DNA of 64,000 nt, taken from positions 130,278 through 194,277 of the forward strand of contig LUCM01008174.1 of assembly GCA_008360955.1 (NCBI GenBank). The letters run 5' to 3'. This document shows, piece by piece, positions 10,279-21,620 of the stretch; positions within the stretch are counted from its first letter, which is position 1, and every line of letters begins with the position of its first letter. A model generated the notes under the pieces. That model was not told the origin of the DNA. It made no database searches and worked only from the letters and a program-made list of their open reading frames with translations. The stretch is from Fasciolopsis buskii (Eukaryota > Platyhelminthes > Trematoda > Plagiorchiida > Fasciolidae). The position numbers and the translations under genes were made by a program.

Positions 10279-10794
10279 GTAACGGTCAGAACATTATCTA
10301 ATTTCCCCGGAAGAATAGTGAATGATGCGGATCGACAACAGTCAGCCAGGAGGCAGCATAGAAGAAAGAACAATTTCCTCTCGCCATTCCATATCAAAAA
10401 CGGTGTTTGTATGTGTTTCTATGAGTGTGTTTGTCGCACACACCTCCCCCGAATCGGTGTCGATCTGGGTGAAGTAATTTGAAATAAAGACTAGATTAAC
10501 ATCAATCCTCAAATCAGATGTATCTTGTTCTTATCACAGCCCAGAGCTTCCTATTGCTTCTTACCAAAGATAGCGAATTGCCCAGGACATAGGGGTTGTA
10601 AATGGCTCAATTCCAACTGAATAGTGATAACTTCTGGTAGCTGTAAATTGCAACTTCCAGATATTAGTGAGCAAGAGGCTCATGAAACGTAATGAGGCGA
10701 GAAATACACCGAGTTTCAGTGAATTACAACTTTCATCCTTGTTATTCAGCAAAATTTTCAGTCCATGCATGTGGAAGACTTTTTCACATGTGAC

Positions 10795-11007
10795 GTAGAC
10801 CGGCGGTCACAATTTTGACCTCTCAGTCTAAAGATCGTGGGTTCGAATCTCCCCATCACCAATTAATTTTTTTACTTGGCAGCCCTCTGTTGGTCACGAT
10901 CTTCTTCCTGTAAATGTCGCACATCGTGGTTTCATCCACAAAAGAAATCAAAATATGATGGCAAAAAGATAGAAGTTTGTTGCATTCTTCTGTTGCCACA
11001 TCTGACC

Positions 11008-11057
<50 letters not shown>
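10795..11057 (+). mobile_element. tRNA-derived SINE, copy A
   Basis: A tRNA-like head with a B box (GGTTCGAATC at 10840-10849) is followed by a body containing ttggcagccctctgttggtc and an ATT-repeat tail (11008-11057). The body is shared with copies at 40125-40265 (minus) and 46921-47035 (plus), which is what shows it is a dispersed family rather than a stray tRNA fragment. The A-box region is degenerate. Such elements are transcribed by RNA polymerase III and moved by a partner LINE; the partner is not identified. Confidence 0.65.
11008..11057 (+). repeat. (TAT)n microsatellite
   Basis: About 16 uninterrupted units of TAT/ATT. It forms the 3' tail of the SINE copy that begins at 10795. Confidence 0.95.
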
Positions 11058-11058
<1 letters not shown>

Positions 11059-11151
11059 GTTCCTAGGTCATGGCTATCGGTCCCACCATCTCCCTCCTCT
11101 CCCCGCCCCCTAATGGGGCTACAGTAATTCTTCATCACATTCGTGCACTGT

Positions 11152-11350
11152 GCATGTAGTGAAAAAATGCATATTGGTGATTCACGGAAAGGGCCTGGCA
11201 ATCGACACAGGAGGATTTATCCAAGCATCAGAAGTGCAAATTGTCCGAAGTGCTTTCGAAAATGTTGGAGGGAAATCATATCTCGGATCTCTGAGCACAA
11301 AAACACTAGATTTTGAACACACTTATTCTGCTTTAAACGTGCAAGTTTAA
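11152..11350 (+). CDS. Weak candidate exon, unrecognised
   Basis: The open frame encodes KKCILVIHGKGLAIDTGGFI then QASEVQIVRSAFENVGGKSY and stops at TAA 11348-11350. Composition is protein-like, but acceptors (11121 or 11158) are ambiguous. The phase does not obviously bridge the exons at 10132 and 11764. It could be an alternative terminal exon or chance. Confidence 0.25.
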
Positions 11351-11763
11351 AGTGAGCGAATGGCAACAAAATTTTCACAAAAATGCTCAAATGAACGCAA
11401 TATGGGACTAGTTCGCAGTACCGAAATTTCGTTCAACCTGATAAAATTCGGATGAAATCGTTCACTGGCTACTCTTTCCACAAGACAAACCTTGAAAACA
11501 GACCAAGCACCGTTTATAAAAAGTCCAAAGGTACTGAATACATTGCACTTGGACAAAATACGGTTTAGTTTCCCCAACCCCGCAAATCGGATTACCCCTT
11601 TTGCTAGAAATGGATTCTACAATACCGGGCTTATCATAAGCACAAAAACGTGCTCGTGATTACCTGGTGATAGACTTATATTTTTGAGTTTTGCTAGTTG
11701 CATGGTTTCTGTTGCTGAGGCTACCAGTCGTTTGGTTGGTCGTTCGGTCAAATTCGTTGCCAG

Positions 11764-11887
11764 ACGAAGAACCTGTTTTCATTCAACACCTGTCACTCGG
11801 GCCCGAACCAGTCGACAGTCTTAAATTCACCATTCCTGCATCCACAACAGCAATGCCCTATCCACCGGAACAACACAAGACAATAGG
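11764..11887 (+). CDS. Candidate exon, unrecognised plus-strand gene
   Basis: The exon lies between a pyrimidine-rich acceptor (gttcggtcaaattcgttgccag, ending 11763) and a GTAACT donor (11888). It encodes EEPVFIQHLSLGPEPVDSLK then FTIPASTTAMPYPPEQHKTI. Balanced codon use and proline-rich loops look like an extracellular or beta-sandwich protein. It begins with two bases and leaves GG. The next candidate at 15246 supplies the required single base, making Gly. Phase does not join directly to 10132-10278, so an exon is missing or one of the two calls is wrong. Confidence 0.42.
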
Positions 11888-11926
11888 GTAACTGTTGCTC
11901 AAGAACAGGTAATTATAACTTGACAG

Positions 11927-12111
11927 GTCTAACATTTCGATTGCGCGTCAGTACAAAGGCTAAAACCATTATGGAATTCGGCATACTTCAAGTTGACCTG
12001 AATGAAGCTGCGCGATTGCCAGTTTTAAACAGAACGTACAGAATACATACGTGGAAGATTAACTACCCAAAAAGGCTCAGTAGAGAAAATCCTGCAAAAC
12101 AGAACGTATGA
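11927..12111 (+). CDS. Weak candidate coding frame, unrecognised
   Basis: The open frame encodes TFRLRVSTKAKTIMEFGILQ then VDLNEAARLPVLNRTYRIHT and stops at TGA 12109-12111. The acceptor cttgacag lies at 11926. Joining directly to the preceding exon would use a 39-nt intron but is out of phase, so this is either a separate or alternative exon or a chance frame. Confidence 0.25.
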
Positions 12112-13640
12112 CGTCCGATAGGCGGGTATTTCGTCAGTTCTCGTCCATTTTGCGTTTTTGAATTAGACTCCAACACAGTGTTTAGTAGTAAGCGAGATTG
12201 TTTGGACACGGATTCTTATCAAAGTCGGCGAATAATTTGAACTGCCTGCCCTCTTTCATCATCCATGGTTGATGAACGAGGTCGGATTATCTTATGTTGA
12301 TATTTACGTCAACATCTAACAGTGTTTTCCTGTGAACAGATTTTCTGTTACTCTTGCTGCAATGCCCAGGTGGAGATTGATCAATACCAATGATTACAAT
12401 GCAGTAATTTGCTCTTGGATGACCAATAATACTGGTTCTATTCTTTTCCTAGTCTTATACTTCAAACTGAATTTTGTTTATCTGATAAACCGACCCATAG
12501 TACGATAATAGATTTCAGTCGGTGTATCACAATAATAGAAAGCCGACTAAAACCATGTAAGCAAATGCGTTTAAATCAGCTAACGAGATTTTACTTAAAA
12601 ATGACCGAGATCGTTTCAGTCATGGGTTCCGGTCGATGACATTTATGTCTACACTTGTGAGATATATGTTTCTTCTAGCACGTGCACAGACGATTAGCGA
12701 GAGTTCCAATGTTCCGTGCATCGACTAACCGATAATTTTACGGGAATATGCATGGAAAACAAAGGATTGAATTTCGTCATTCAGACCAGCTTTGTCCGAC
12801 TGGGATTATATGCTGTCCGATTTAAGCGGGGAAAAAAATTTCCCGCTACGCTTCACAAATTTCACACGCGGATTAGGCAGGTAGATTAGTCGAGCTCGTA
12901 GGTTCCTGCGTACAGTTCAGTTTAAAAGGACATACTACTGACTGATGCATGTTGGAAGGTTAAATAGGGGTAGTTCATTGAGGTGATTCCGAATCTCTGG
13001 AGCTTTTATTCTTTTGTTTGTTTGCATATGTCACTTCAAAAATGTTTGTCGTAAGAGATGTGATGAATCTGAGCAATTTTCTTGTCTGAATCTCAGATTT
13101 TACTATATAAGAGAAGGCTTTTCACAAATACCGTATTTACCGGTAGTGAATGACGGAGTGTGATTCTTTGATGAACTTATCACCTGTTCACGCTGCTAAG
13201 GAATCAAATAAGATCTTAGTAAGGAACTAATTAGCGCACAAATATAAGCATGGTTAAACAGGTTTGTATCGGGAACACATACTCGACAGGTAGCAGTAAT
13301 ATAGAAGCCAGTCCGGGAAATTTTGTTCAACCGTTCGTATGCGAAAATACTACCGACAGCAAATGGGTTTGGAATGATGTATTTTGACTTTTTTCTCGTT
13401 GCAGCCTTTGGTTATTTAACGAAGATTTTAGACATTACCGCTTATTTGTCAGTGACCCTCCACAAATAGAATAAAAATTTCAATCAACGTGTTAAATCCG
13501 TGCTCCTGGCCTTGTGCACGAGAGTGACGCCCTAAAGTGAAGTCTCAGCAAGTCCGTTGCCACTTTGTGTGACGATGACAGCGAACCAAACATGTGAATC
13601 AACCTTTAAGGAACTTAATAATTACCACCAGAGCAATATA
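12112..13640. other. Non-coding stretch
   Basis: No ORF with splice signals, RNA gene or recognised repeat. Treated as intron of the plus-strand candidate gene or as intergenic DNA. Confidence 0.45.
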
Positions 13641-13661
13641 ATCAAAAACAGCAAACTAGTT

Positions 13662-13686
13662 GTAGACCTTTCTTGAGAAAGGCTAC
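13662..13686 (+). repeat. Hairpin related to the 4914 motif
   Basis: GTAG, a bulged A, CCTTTC, loop TTGA, GAAAGG, CTAC: a 10-bp stem with one bulge. The CTTTC..GAAAG core is like the motif at 4914-4953. It overlaps the end of the minus-strand candidate exon at 13691-13833. Confidence 0.6.
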
Positions 13687-13690
13687 ACAC

Positions 13691-13833
13691 ATTGCTCGAA
13701 AGGCTGGAGGTTCACACGAGCTATTAATAGCAATATTACTGGTACTGCAACATTCAGAATGAAAAACAACTGGTATTTTCGTTAAACTTCTTTCATCCAG
13801 CGTAATGAACGTCAAGACTTCAGCACACTGAGC
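13691..13833 (-). CDS. Candidate exon, unrecognised minus-strand gene
   Basis: A strong acceptor (ccgttgcttctctcag) precedes the exon start at 13833. The frame reads AQCAEVLTFITLDERSLTKI, then PVVFHSECCSTSNIAINSSC and EPPAFRA. It is Cys-containing and protein-like. The donor is uncertain: GTGTGT at 13685-13690 is assumed, and the frame remains open past it to 13642. No family is recognised. Confidence 0.3.
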
Positions 13834-13879
13834 CTGAGAGAAGCAACGGTAATGGCATTTGACTTGTGCAGGCACATCA

Positions 13880-15240
13880 CACAGGTAGGAGGGTGGATTT
13901 CATGAACCAGTCAGTCGGTACAATTGTGATGTTTCTTCTGCTACTGCAAACGTTCACAAAAAATGCCAAAGTACTTCAAGTCCAAGATGTTCCATGCGGT
14001 TCCCTGATAGTAAAACTTAAGACCACATGAGAAGAAAAACCGAAGGTGACCACTATGAATGACAATCAATCATCTCAGGTGAATGCGGACACCCTTTTAA
14101 ACTGCGCATTTTCTGTTGCTTCAAAATAAGGTGGACTCTTTTTTTCCAGTAAAATGGTCCCGCCTTGCACATTTCCTTTTATCAAGATCATGACGGCCAG
14201 ACTCACTTACTTACACTCAACACATATACCGCAAGTGAAAGCATAATGACTATGCTACGTGAAAATCGATAGGAAAACATTTAAGGAAATAGAACATCAC
14301 ACGTGCCTCGAGGGGTAGACCGTATGTCTTTAATGAAGCCGAGAATATCATCCATACTGTACTAGTCAATCTTCATTTGGATCCGGTTTTAGGTGATCAC
14401 CGCTAACTTTACACTCTAATTATGAGTTCTAAGCCATAATCATATGAATTTCTTGAGAACTTTAACAAGCCCCTGTGCGACTTTAGTGAACTGGGAGAAA
14501 ACTTCCTGTAGTTGTTGATGCACCGTCGATAGCAAGTCAGTGACGCCCAGCTTGATATCTTACTTGACTCATTCATGCTCTCCACTCCAAGTCTCCGGGC
14601 CATCATGGCCTGATTCTAGTCAACCATTGGAGTGAGTCCTAGTAATTATGGACCATGGCATTTCCACTGTACTCAGGCTTTAAGTACGTAATAAAAATGG
14701 TGCACTTCAAAAATCCATCTGTAATTTAAAGCCATGAGCGAGATGCTTCCTCAAAAACGAACCGATCAATGAGCATAACTCATTTTTCTGCCCAATCGGA
14801 ATGCGGTAGTGAATTTCGATTTTTTTTAAGTTAGTGACCGTCGTTGATTGATTTGTTGTGAGCATAGAATGCATAGTGAAACTGGACAGAGGTTTCCGGC
14901 AGACAGGAAATCGAAAGCATACGTATCGTAATGCTGCTACCGAAATGAGATCAATAAATTTTGTTTAGTCGAGTTTGAGTGAGGAAACTCATATATTAGA
15001 TCCGAGATATACCGGTGGATTGAGAAAACATAAGTGGAGGAGAGACATGGAAGCTAAATGAATCATACGATTGGCCGATTAAGGCAGTGTTGCACAAGTC
15101 GTAATCCGGATATAGGTGGTTGTTTAAAGAAATCCCTTTGGCGGCTGACAGTCTGAAAGTATAAGCCAATTAGAAAGAATGTGCCAGAACCATAGCACAT
15201 TAGGCGCAACATGAATGCTATTGGATTTCATGACCCCACT
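13880..15240. other. Non-coding stretch
   Basis: No supported gene. Short AT-rich frames only; no repeats recognised. Confidence 0.45.
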
Positions 15241-15245
15241 AACAG

Positions 15246-15324
15246 CTCGACGGAGAACACGAAAAGGTCACCAGTTCACATCAGAGGGACAACAGCTGTA
15301 CACTGTGCTCATTGTTTCATAATA
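15246..15324 (+). CDS. Candidate exon, unrecognised plus-strand gene
   Basis: This 79-nt exon lies between a gaccccactaacag acceptor (15245) and a consensus GTGAGT donor (15325). It encodes STENTKRSPVHIRGTTAVHC then AHCFII. The single leading C completes the GG left by the exon ending at 11887 as Gly, and the exon ends in phase 0 as the candidate at 17530 requires. The intron to 11887 would be about 3.4 kb, usual for flukes. Two Cys separated by Ala-His suggest a disulphide or metal site, but this is not diagnostic. Confidence 0.38.
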
Positions 15325-17529
15325 GTGAGTTGTGCGGTGATATCAGGTGAACTATTTTATGGAACAAAGGAATCATTTTCTTTTTCATATGCTATTTACT
15401 TACAATAATTGAGCGGCATTTAAAGAAACAGGATGTGGCCAGCTACAAGCAGACAAATGAAGCAATGGACCGAAGATCTAACACCGACCGCTTGAAAGAA
15501 AAGGTTGAAAAAAAAAGCTGAATACGTGCATGTTTATACCAAACGCCATGCAATACAATACAATGCAATTCAACAAAGACGCACGGTTGTCTGCATAATC
15601 CAGTCGTCGCTCTAGCAATTCACCGAAAGTTTTCTTATAAACTGAATAGTAATTTGCTGTAGTAATAGTCATATTCGGCTAAACAGAAAGTTTTCTATTA
15701 TGCTGTCCAAAAAATTACGTTTGCTGTACAATACCAATGCTAATGATAATAGTAGCAATTACAATATATATATCTTGTTCTCAACGGCAAAAATAAAGAA
15801 TCTCGTTTGAGAAGCTCGGGGCAAGGTCGATTATTACCGGTAGCATTATTTGATCAGACAGCTTGGAATGATCATTCGTGTGAGAAACCTGAATGTACAA
15901 TCTCGACAGACTTTCCAGGAACCACGATGGATCGTGGTTTTACGCATATTTAAGCACAGTCCTGTTTCGGCGTAGCTGTTAGTTTGTGTAGCGAATAATG
16001 CGTCTGGCAACTATGGTTGCTCAGTGGAAGCGAGATCGACAGGGCGTGGTAACCATAAGCAGACTCCGATTTACTGAATAAGTCACAACAATTTCTAACG
16101 TGAATAATCGACAGCCGCAATGTCCCTTGTAATATTCCATTCAACCAATAATTTGAGCATTCAACGCGCAGAAATAATGCTTCAGTTAATGCACCATAAG
16201 CTACACATACGTACATTTTTGCACTGAAGGAAACAGACTCTTCCACTTGTGTTTAAAATCGCTACGATCCACAATATTTTTTGTGTCCGGAAAGTAGTGT
16301 TCAAATTACGGCCCATTTCAATGGGTAAAACAAATCGGTATGCAAGTGATCTGAATGCTGATTAATGCTGACGTCATGTTTGTTCTCACGGCTACCGAAG
16401 CCAACGACGAAGTGAATTCCTCAAGATCACCCTTGTCGAGGCTTACAGATATTTCATTGATCTGTCAACAACATACTAGGTGATAACCAGAGCCTTCTTG
16501 AAAAGGATCACATTCTGAGTCGGTCAGCTACTGACCCAGAGAGTGAGTCGGGAGACCGGTTGTAAGACGCTATTACAATGATCTAATTTGTCTTTGGACT
16601 CTTAAAGCATTAGAGGAAGCAGCAGAGTGAAATTTCGTGAGATAATAACCGGGCCCATTTGGACACGGTTCATACGCTCCCGTGGGTGACCGATGAACAT
16701 GAAAAAGATGTCCTGTTCATGATCCTTTGGGGCACGTATGATAAATTGGTTATCCGATTAGTATATCGATGTTTCGTGCTGACATGAAATTTCATCACTC
16801 TACTTGTTTTGAAGCCTTAAAACCTGAACATAAACTGTGTGCTTCTAATATCTTTCAAATTCTCGAATATCCGTAAATCAGACTGTTCAGAATCTGTGAT
16901 AGCTCAGTGTGTATGCAAACCACCTTGGATACCGATAGTGCCACATTCCAAAGCACATGATGAATCTCGAACAATGAGCTGCGGAAGGCGAAGTAATTAG
17001 AAAGTGTCTGTTTTCCGCTATTTTCTTCTGTTTCCGCGTCCAAACAGAACCCATGAAATCCGATGACCTGGTTTCTGTTAGTAACTAACAATCGCCGATC
17101 GATTGTTAGCAGTTGAGTAAAGCTATGTTTTTCTGCGCTATATGAAGCAGAAAAAAGTAAATCTTATCATTTCAACGCTTAATTGACATCATGTTCATTA
17201 ACGGTTTGATGCTCCTACTTGCAGATTATACATCTCACAAAATATCAGATAAACCCATAGTTCTTATTAAAAGACATAGTGTTATTGTTTGATGCTGCAG
17301 TACTGGTGAAGTTTAACGGCTGCACAGAATCAACAGGAAAGTTGAATACGTGATAAACTGCCAAGTGGACGCAGTATGGTGCGAACACCCTATCACACCC
17401 TATCTATGGCTTTTCTGAGTTGCAATCAAACAAAAGCGTAGGAAGTTATCCGGAAGCGATCCTGTCATGAATATCACGCACCATTTCCGCGATCCCCATA
17501 GTCAAGGCTTTGTCCTTCCCCCTTTTGAG
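15325..17529. other. Probable intron, with one perfect hairpin at 17085-17109
   Basis: No exon is supported. A patch near 15955-16080 with tatggttgctcagtggaagc resembles a tRNA-like or dispersed repeat but has no second copy that I could confirm. Confidence 0.4.
17085..17109 (+). repeat. Perfect 10-bp hairpin
   Basis: CTAACAATCG and CGATTGTTAG form a perfect stem around a 5-nt loop (ccgat). No T-run follows that would suggest a terminator-like or pol III context; function unknown. Confidence 0.8.
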
Positions 17530-17627
17530 GCATTTAGTGTCGAAAACCAATGCATCCTCTATCGAACACCTTGGAAGAATGTTCTGTACTCAAGCATCCA
17601 AGAAGGGACATCCTGCACTCAGTTCAG
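17530..17627 (+). CDS. Candidate exon, Cys-containing, unrecognised
   Basis: A strong acceptor (ttgtccttcccccttttgag, ending 17529) and a GTAGGG donor (17628) bound a frame encoding AFSVENQCILYRTPWKNVLY then SSIQEGTSCTQF. It starts in phase 0, matching the end of 15246-15324, and leaves AG. The EGTSC segment recalls the disintegrin/cysteine-rich parts of ADAMTS-type secreted proteins, but one short match is not enough to name a family. Confidence 0.38.
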
Positions 17628-18065
17628 GTAGGGAGGGGTAAAAATAGCTAGGCGTTTACCGAGTCAAAATGTTGGATTCTGTCCTCTGCCCGCATGATAT
17701 CAATGCATGGCTGTACCTAGGCACATGTTTCTTTCTCATCCTATTAATACATTCAGCGAGGAACTTCCTGAGTAGCGCGCGTACCATGGGGTTTTCGGGG
17801 ACAAGTGAACCCATAGACGGGTTACGCTGTGGCTGGACAAGTAAGACACCTGGGAAAGTTATATATATCAAGGATTTCACTAGGCCATCTGCTCTTAGTT
17901 GAACTCAGCATGATCAAGTTTGATATCCTGCTGAGAGGAATAACTTCTTGCGCGGTCTTGTTGCGTAATGAACGCCTAGTCCGGTAATGCATTTAGCTAT
18001 CATATGCAGTGAGACATATGTGCACATCTAAATGGAAATTGTTGCAATTTTGACTTCGGAAACCC

Positions 18066-18303
18066 TCGAACGTGTCAGGTACTCTTCCGGCTCCTAGTGG
18101 AGGGAGAACATCTGTTTCGAATCTGCCAAGATGCCAGTGGTTCCAGTTTACACTTATTCCATCCCAGCTTTGCCACTAATTTGGCTTCTAGAGTTCCACT
18201 GCATCAATATCACTTAACCGGATTCTCGTTGGAACCATTGCATAATTTGAATTCACTTGGTTTGACTGTAACACAAGATTTCACAAAGATTTCAGATGAT
18301 TAA
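18066..18303 (+). mobile_element. Possible LINE reverse-transcriptase thumb fragment
   Basis: The open frame encodes VPLHQYHLTGFSLEPLHNLN then SLGLTVTQDF, stopping at TAA 18301-18303. The pattern YxLxG..L..(8-9)..LGLxVxxD is typical of the segment after the catalytic core in jockey/CR1-type LINE reverse transcriptases (general form YxLNGxxL...VxDLGVxxD). No catalytic YADD-type box is preserved upstream. The alternative is an exon of the surrounding plus-strand gene, with acceptor tgtcag at about 18078. Confidence 0.35.
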
Positions 18304-18466
18304 AAGACGATTAAGAATGGGACGTTTTTCGACTACTGGAAGGCTAAGGATTCGAATAGCAAACCCAAAATATTTAGCCCTCATCTTTCGAAAGGATTTC
18401 GAATTCCGCTGGAACACTATTATCATTATCCCATGTGACTGCCTGGTGTGAACGTTCGTCGTGCAG

Positions 18467-18664
18467 GGCAAATTTTTCACTACCTGTCGCCATGTCAAAA
18501 TACAGGTATTGTTCGTGACACGTGTTGTGTGACCAAAGATCCATCAACACGTGTACGGGACGGTTGGAATTTCTATGACTACTGTTCTTCAGATGTTGAT
18601 ATACTCGCTATGTGTGTACATATAGTATGTGTTGGGGAGGGGAAGTGGGTAGCGAATGACCAAG
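18467..18664 (+). CDS. Candidate Cys-rich exon, superficially FN2/kringle-like
   Basis: The exon lies between a gttcgtcgtgcag acceptor (18466) and a GTAGGC donor (18665). It encodes IFHYLSPCQNTGIVRDTCCV then TKDPSTRVRDGWNFYDYCSS. The spacing C...RDTxCxxTKDP....W.FYDYC resembles the C-terminal half of kringle or fibronectin type II modules (PWCYTTDP...YC), which bind ligands outside the cell. The diagnostic PWC Trp is not present and the first half of such a module was not found. It needs one incoming base, whereas 17530-17627 leaves two, so the two are not directly adjacent exons. Confidence 0.28.
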
Positions 18665-18699
18665 GTAGGCCCATTGAATATGCAACTGTCAACTAGTTT

Positions 18700-21225
18700 G
18701 AGACTTCTCTGTTCACACTTTAGCACCTCATCGGGACAATGTTCAATAAAAAGAGAAAAAGAATGACCATCGTCTCTGATTATGTTCTTGACCATCCCAG
18801 TTACTCGGCTTAACTTGACTACCCCGCCAAAAAGGGGTAAAAAGCCAATCACCCTCACACGTGCAGTATTACTATCTGGACCATTGTTAAACATGAAGCC
18901 TAGCGACAGAAAGGTGATCCGTTTTCATATAGAGCATTCTGATCTGATTATTTATGGAAATAACTGGTTCCTGGGATAGCAACCAAAATAAAATTATTTT
19001 TGTCGACATCAGTTCACACTTGGGTGGAACAAATGATTTTTCTTTACTCTCTTGGTAAATATACATGAAATTTCCCTCCTTAATGGTCCTTAACAGACTT
19101 TCATTTACAGGTACTCCTGATTAGTGCGATAGATTCCGAATGTTGCTAGCAGACAGCAATTGGTACTATATATCATATATACGCATAAGTATATATGTAT
19201 TCTCAATGTTTTGTTTTCAATTAGTGTGAATAAGTTTTGCAAAATTGTTTGACCGACTTGTGATCATAGAGGGCTGATGAAAGTGAAATAGTCGGTGATT
19301 GCAGGGGATGGGAAAAGGGACCGGAGGGTCTAAAGTTTATCACCGCGAATAGGCCGTTTGAAACACTCTGATAAATGGCAGCATTTGTGAACGGAATCCT
19401 TTATCTGATTAACCCGAATCAGAAAGTATGCGAGTCGCGATGTTGGAGTGTACAATTTGGATACACTTCACAGCAAACAGTGATTACCGACAGCAGCTTC
19501 TAATCGCATTACAAGTGTACTACAATCAAACTGCTCTCTTTGTTGCAATCTAGACATAGGGTGTATACAACGCACTAGTGCTCAGAGCTATTCGGCAGTT
19601 CTGTCAAGCAAGCAAGAAAGCACGCACTCATACGTACTGATATAAGAGAAAGGTACTTCGAATGACAAATATTCAAATGCTAAATAAATGGTTCTTCCGG
19701 GACTGTTCGCATAATTTACAGTGTGACCAATATGAGTAGGGCAAAGAGGGACGATTGCACAAAGTGCTAATGTTCAAACTACAGTCCGCTATTTTCGACG
19801 AGGACTGACTATTGCGATAGAACATGTTACCCACCTATACCATTTGGAACCCTTACCAAACATTTTCTGGCCGATTGTAGACCAGTATGTACATAACCAG
19901 TGTCCCTTACAATGCCCGTGTTGAGAGATTCTTGTAACTGAAGGATCACCTGGCAGATCTGAGTGAAAGTGGTGAGATGACAGTCTCCAACAGTCTTGAG
20001 TGAATGCCGAAATAATGTGTGAAATGGTTGAGACGCGGAAAAAAATAGGTGAAATAGTTTGCCAAAACAAGAGGCGATTTCTTTCTCACTTTCCGCGGGC
20101 ATATAGTTAAGCAAAACGACACAACCAGAACGCATTCTTTCACGTCGACATCGCAAACAGGAGTAAATACCATAAAAAACGAATTTGACTGTTGCATTGA
20201 CCATCCTGTAGTCCTATTTTTACCGTATTTGAAGATCACAGAAGGTGCGCACTTGGGGCCGAAAACTTTCAGCGAAAGTGAAGGGAACAATTCATTGCGC
20301 GATGCACGGATTTATACGTAGGTCTTTGATTAGCAGATTGGCTGGATTTCGTGAACTATGCCAGTTATACTGACCATTTATAATTTTATGAAAGTTTAGT
20401 ATACATGCCTGGGTGTAATGTGTAGTGTTCGGAGTTCCATTCAAGGTTATTCACTTTTTTCTAACAAAAAGTGTCCTCAGTGCAAAGTGATAAAAAATGA
20501 AACAGCAGAAACCGAAGCCTTGGGGTCTACTATATTTGACCATTAATCGCTGTTCACGCATTCGTGCAGCATCATGGAAGCAATAGATATGCCCTGCTGC
20601 TACTTCACAAGATGGCTGGGGCAGTATTAAATTAGTGCCATTGATGCAATCGGCAAAAAGGGAGCAGTAACATCATAATTTGGATCAGTTCATTGAGACT
20701 GTCTCGTTTTCCATGACTTCCTTTTTTGGAAAGTTTAAAATAAGTCGATGGTTTGGCAACTGTCAATAGGCTGAATGAAGACCTGTCACCAAGCAACATT
20801 TAAAGCTACAAACAGATTATCGTTTTTGTTGAAATCAGTGCGTTCACTTCGAGGTTTCTAAAGCTAGGCACCTACCGAAATCCGAGAGTACACATTTTCC
20901 AGTACCGCTCAAATAATCTCTTTTCGAAGCTGTCGATAAATGCTTGGAAACGAGGTCCGTTAGCCGGATCTCTGCAGTAACAGTGGCAATAATTTAGTTT
21001 CCCGTTTATTTTGACCACTTCGTGAATGTCAGTCTTTCATACACATGTTCATTTGTATCCCATATCAGCAGAACGGTACGGCCATACGTGGCTCTCACAT
21101 CACATTTATCACTGTCCAGTTTTTGTGTACACAAAGGCTACGGTCACTCGGAGTTAGATGGGAATTGGTCGACAGACGATTAACATATCCAACTTCGGCC
21201 TTAAACTGATCCCAATAATAATGTC
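18700..21225. other. Non-coding or unassigned stretch
   Basis: It contains AT-rich simple sequence at 19166-19200. Two overlapping minus-strand open frames at 19827-20290 read, for example, YMPAESEKEIASCFGKLFHL and NTGIVRDTGYVHTGLQSARK. The latter is protein-like but has no splice context and may be a decayed mobile element. Confidence 0.35.
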
Positions 21226-21620
21226 ATGAACAACAAGAACAGATGGATTTTTAGTCCAAAAAAGGAAACAGATGCAGTAAATTGTGTTGGCCACAAGTTA
21301 AGCAATCAGTTAGGAGAAAGAACGGAAATGATTAGCCTATTCACCGTTGGAAGGAAATTGGATATCTATGATCCGCCTATGTCTATTTTGGCAATTCTGC
21401 TCCTGCTCTACTTGCCCATTCTTCTTTGATGTTGTTGGTCCTCGTGTGATTAATTCCGTGCAGAGACCCAAGACTGGAGTGACCAGAAAATATGAACCGC
21501 CTTGGTGCAAGCGCCATGAACTCTCCAAGGACCAGTGGATTTTTGGGGGACAGGAAATGATGTGAAGTATTGGTTGCACGCAAACTGGACCCCTTGTAGG
21601 ACTTGGCCCGGGACTCCTAG
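21226..21620. other. GC-richer patch, possible old repeat
   Basis: Overlapping short frames are open on both strands (for example VVGPRVINSVQRPKTGVTRK on plus). This is common in old retroelement tails; none has splice signals. Not called as coding. Confidence 0.25.

Noticed and set aside
11888..11926. A 39-nt mini-intron joining 11764-11887 to 11927-12111
   Set aside because: The GT..AG ends are present, but the join is out of phase: two bases are left and one would be needed, yet the good frame starts with two.
19827..20290. Shared NTGIVRDT peptide between 18500 (+) and about 19900 (-)
   Set aside because: The match is short, the DNA around it does not align, and the two lie on opposite strands; probably coincidence or an old repeat that cannot be resolved by eye.
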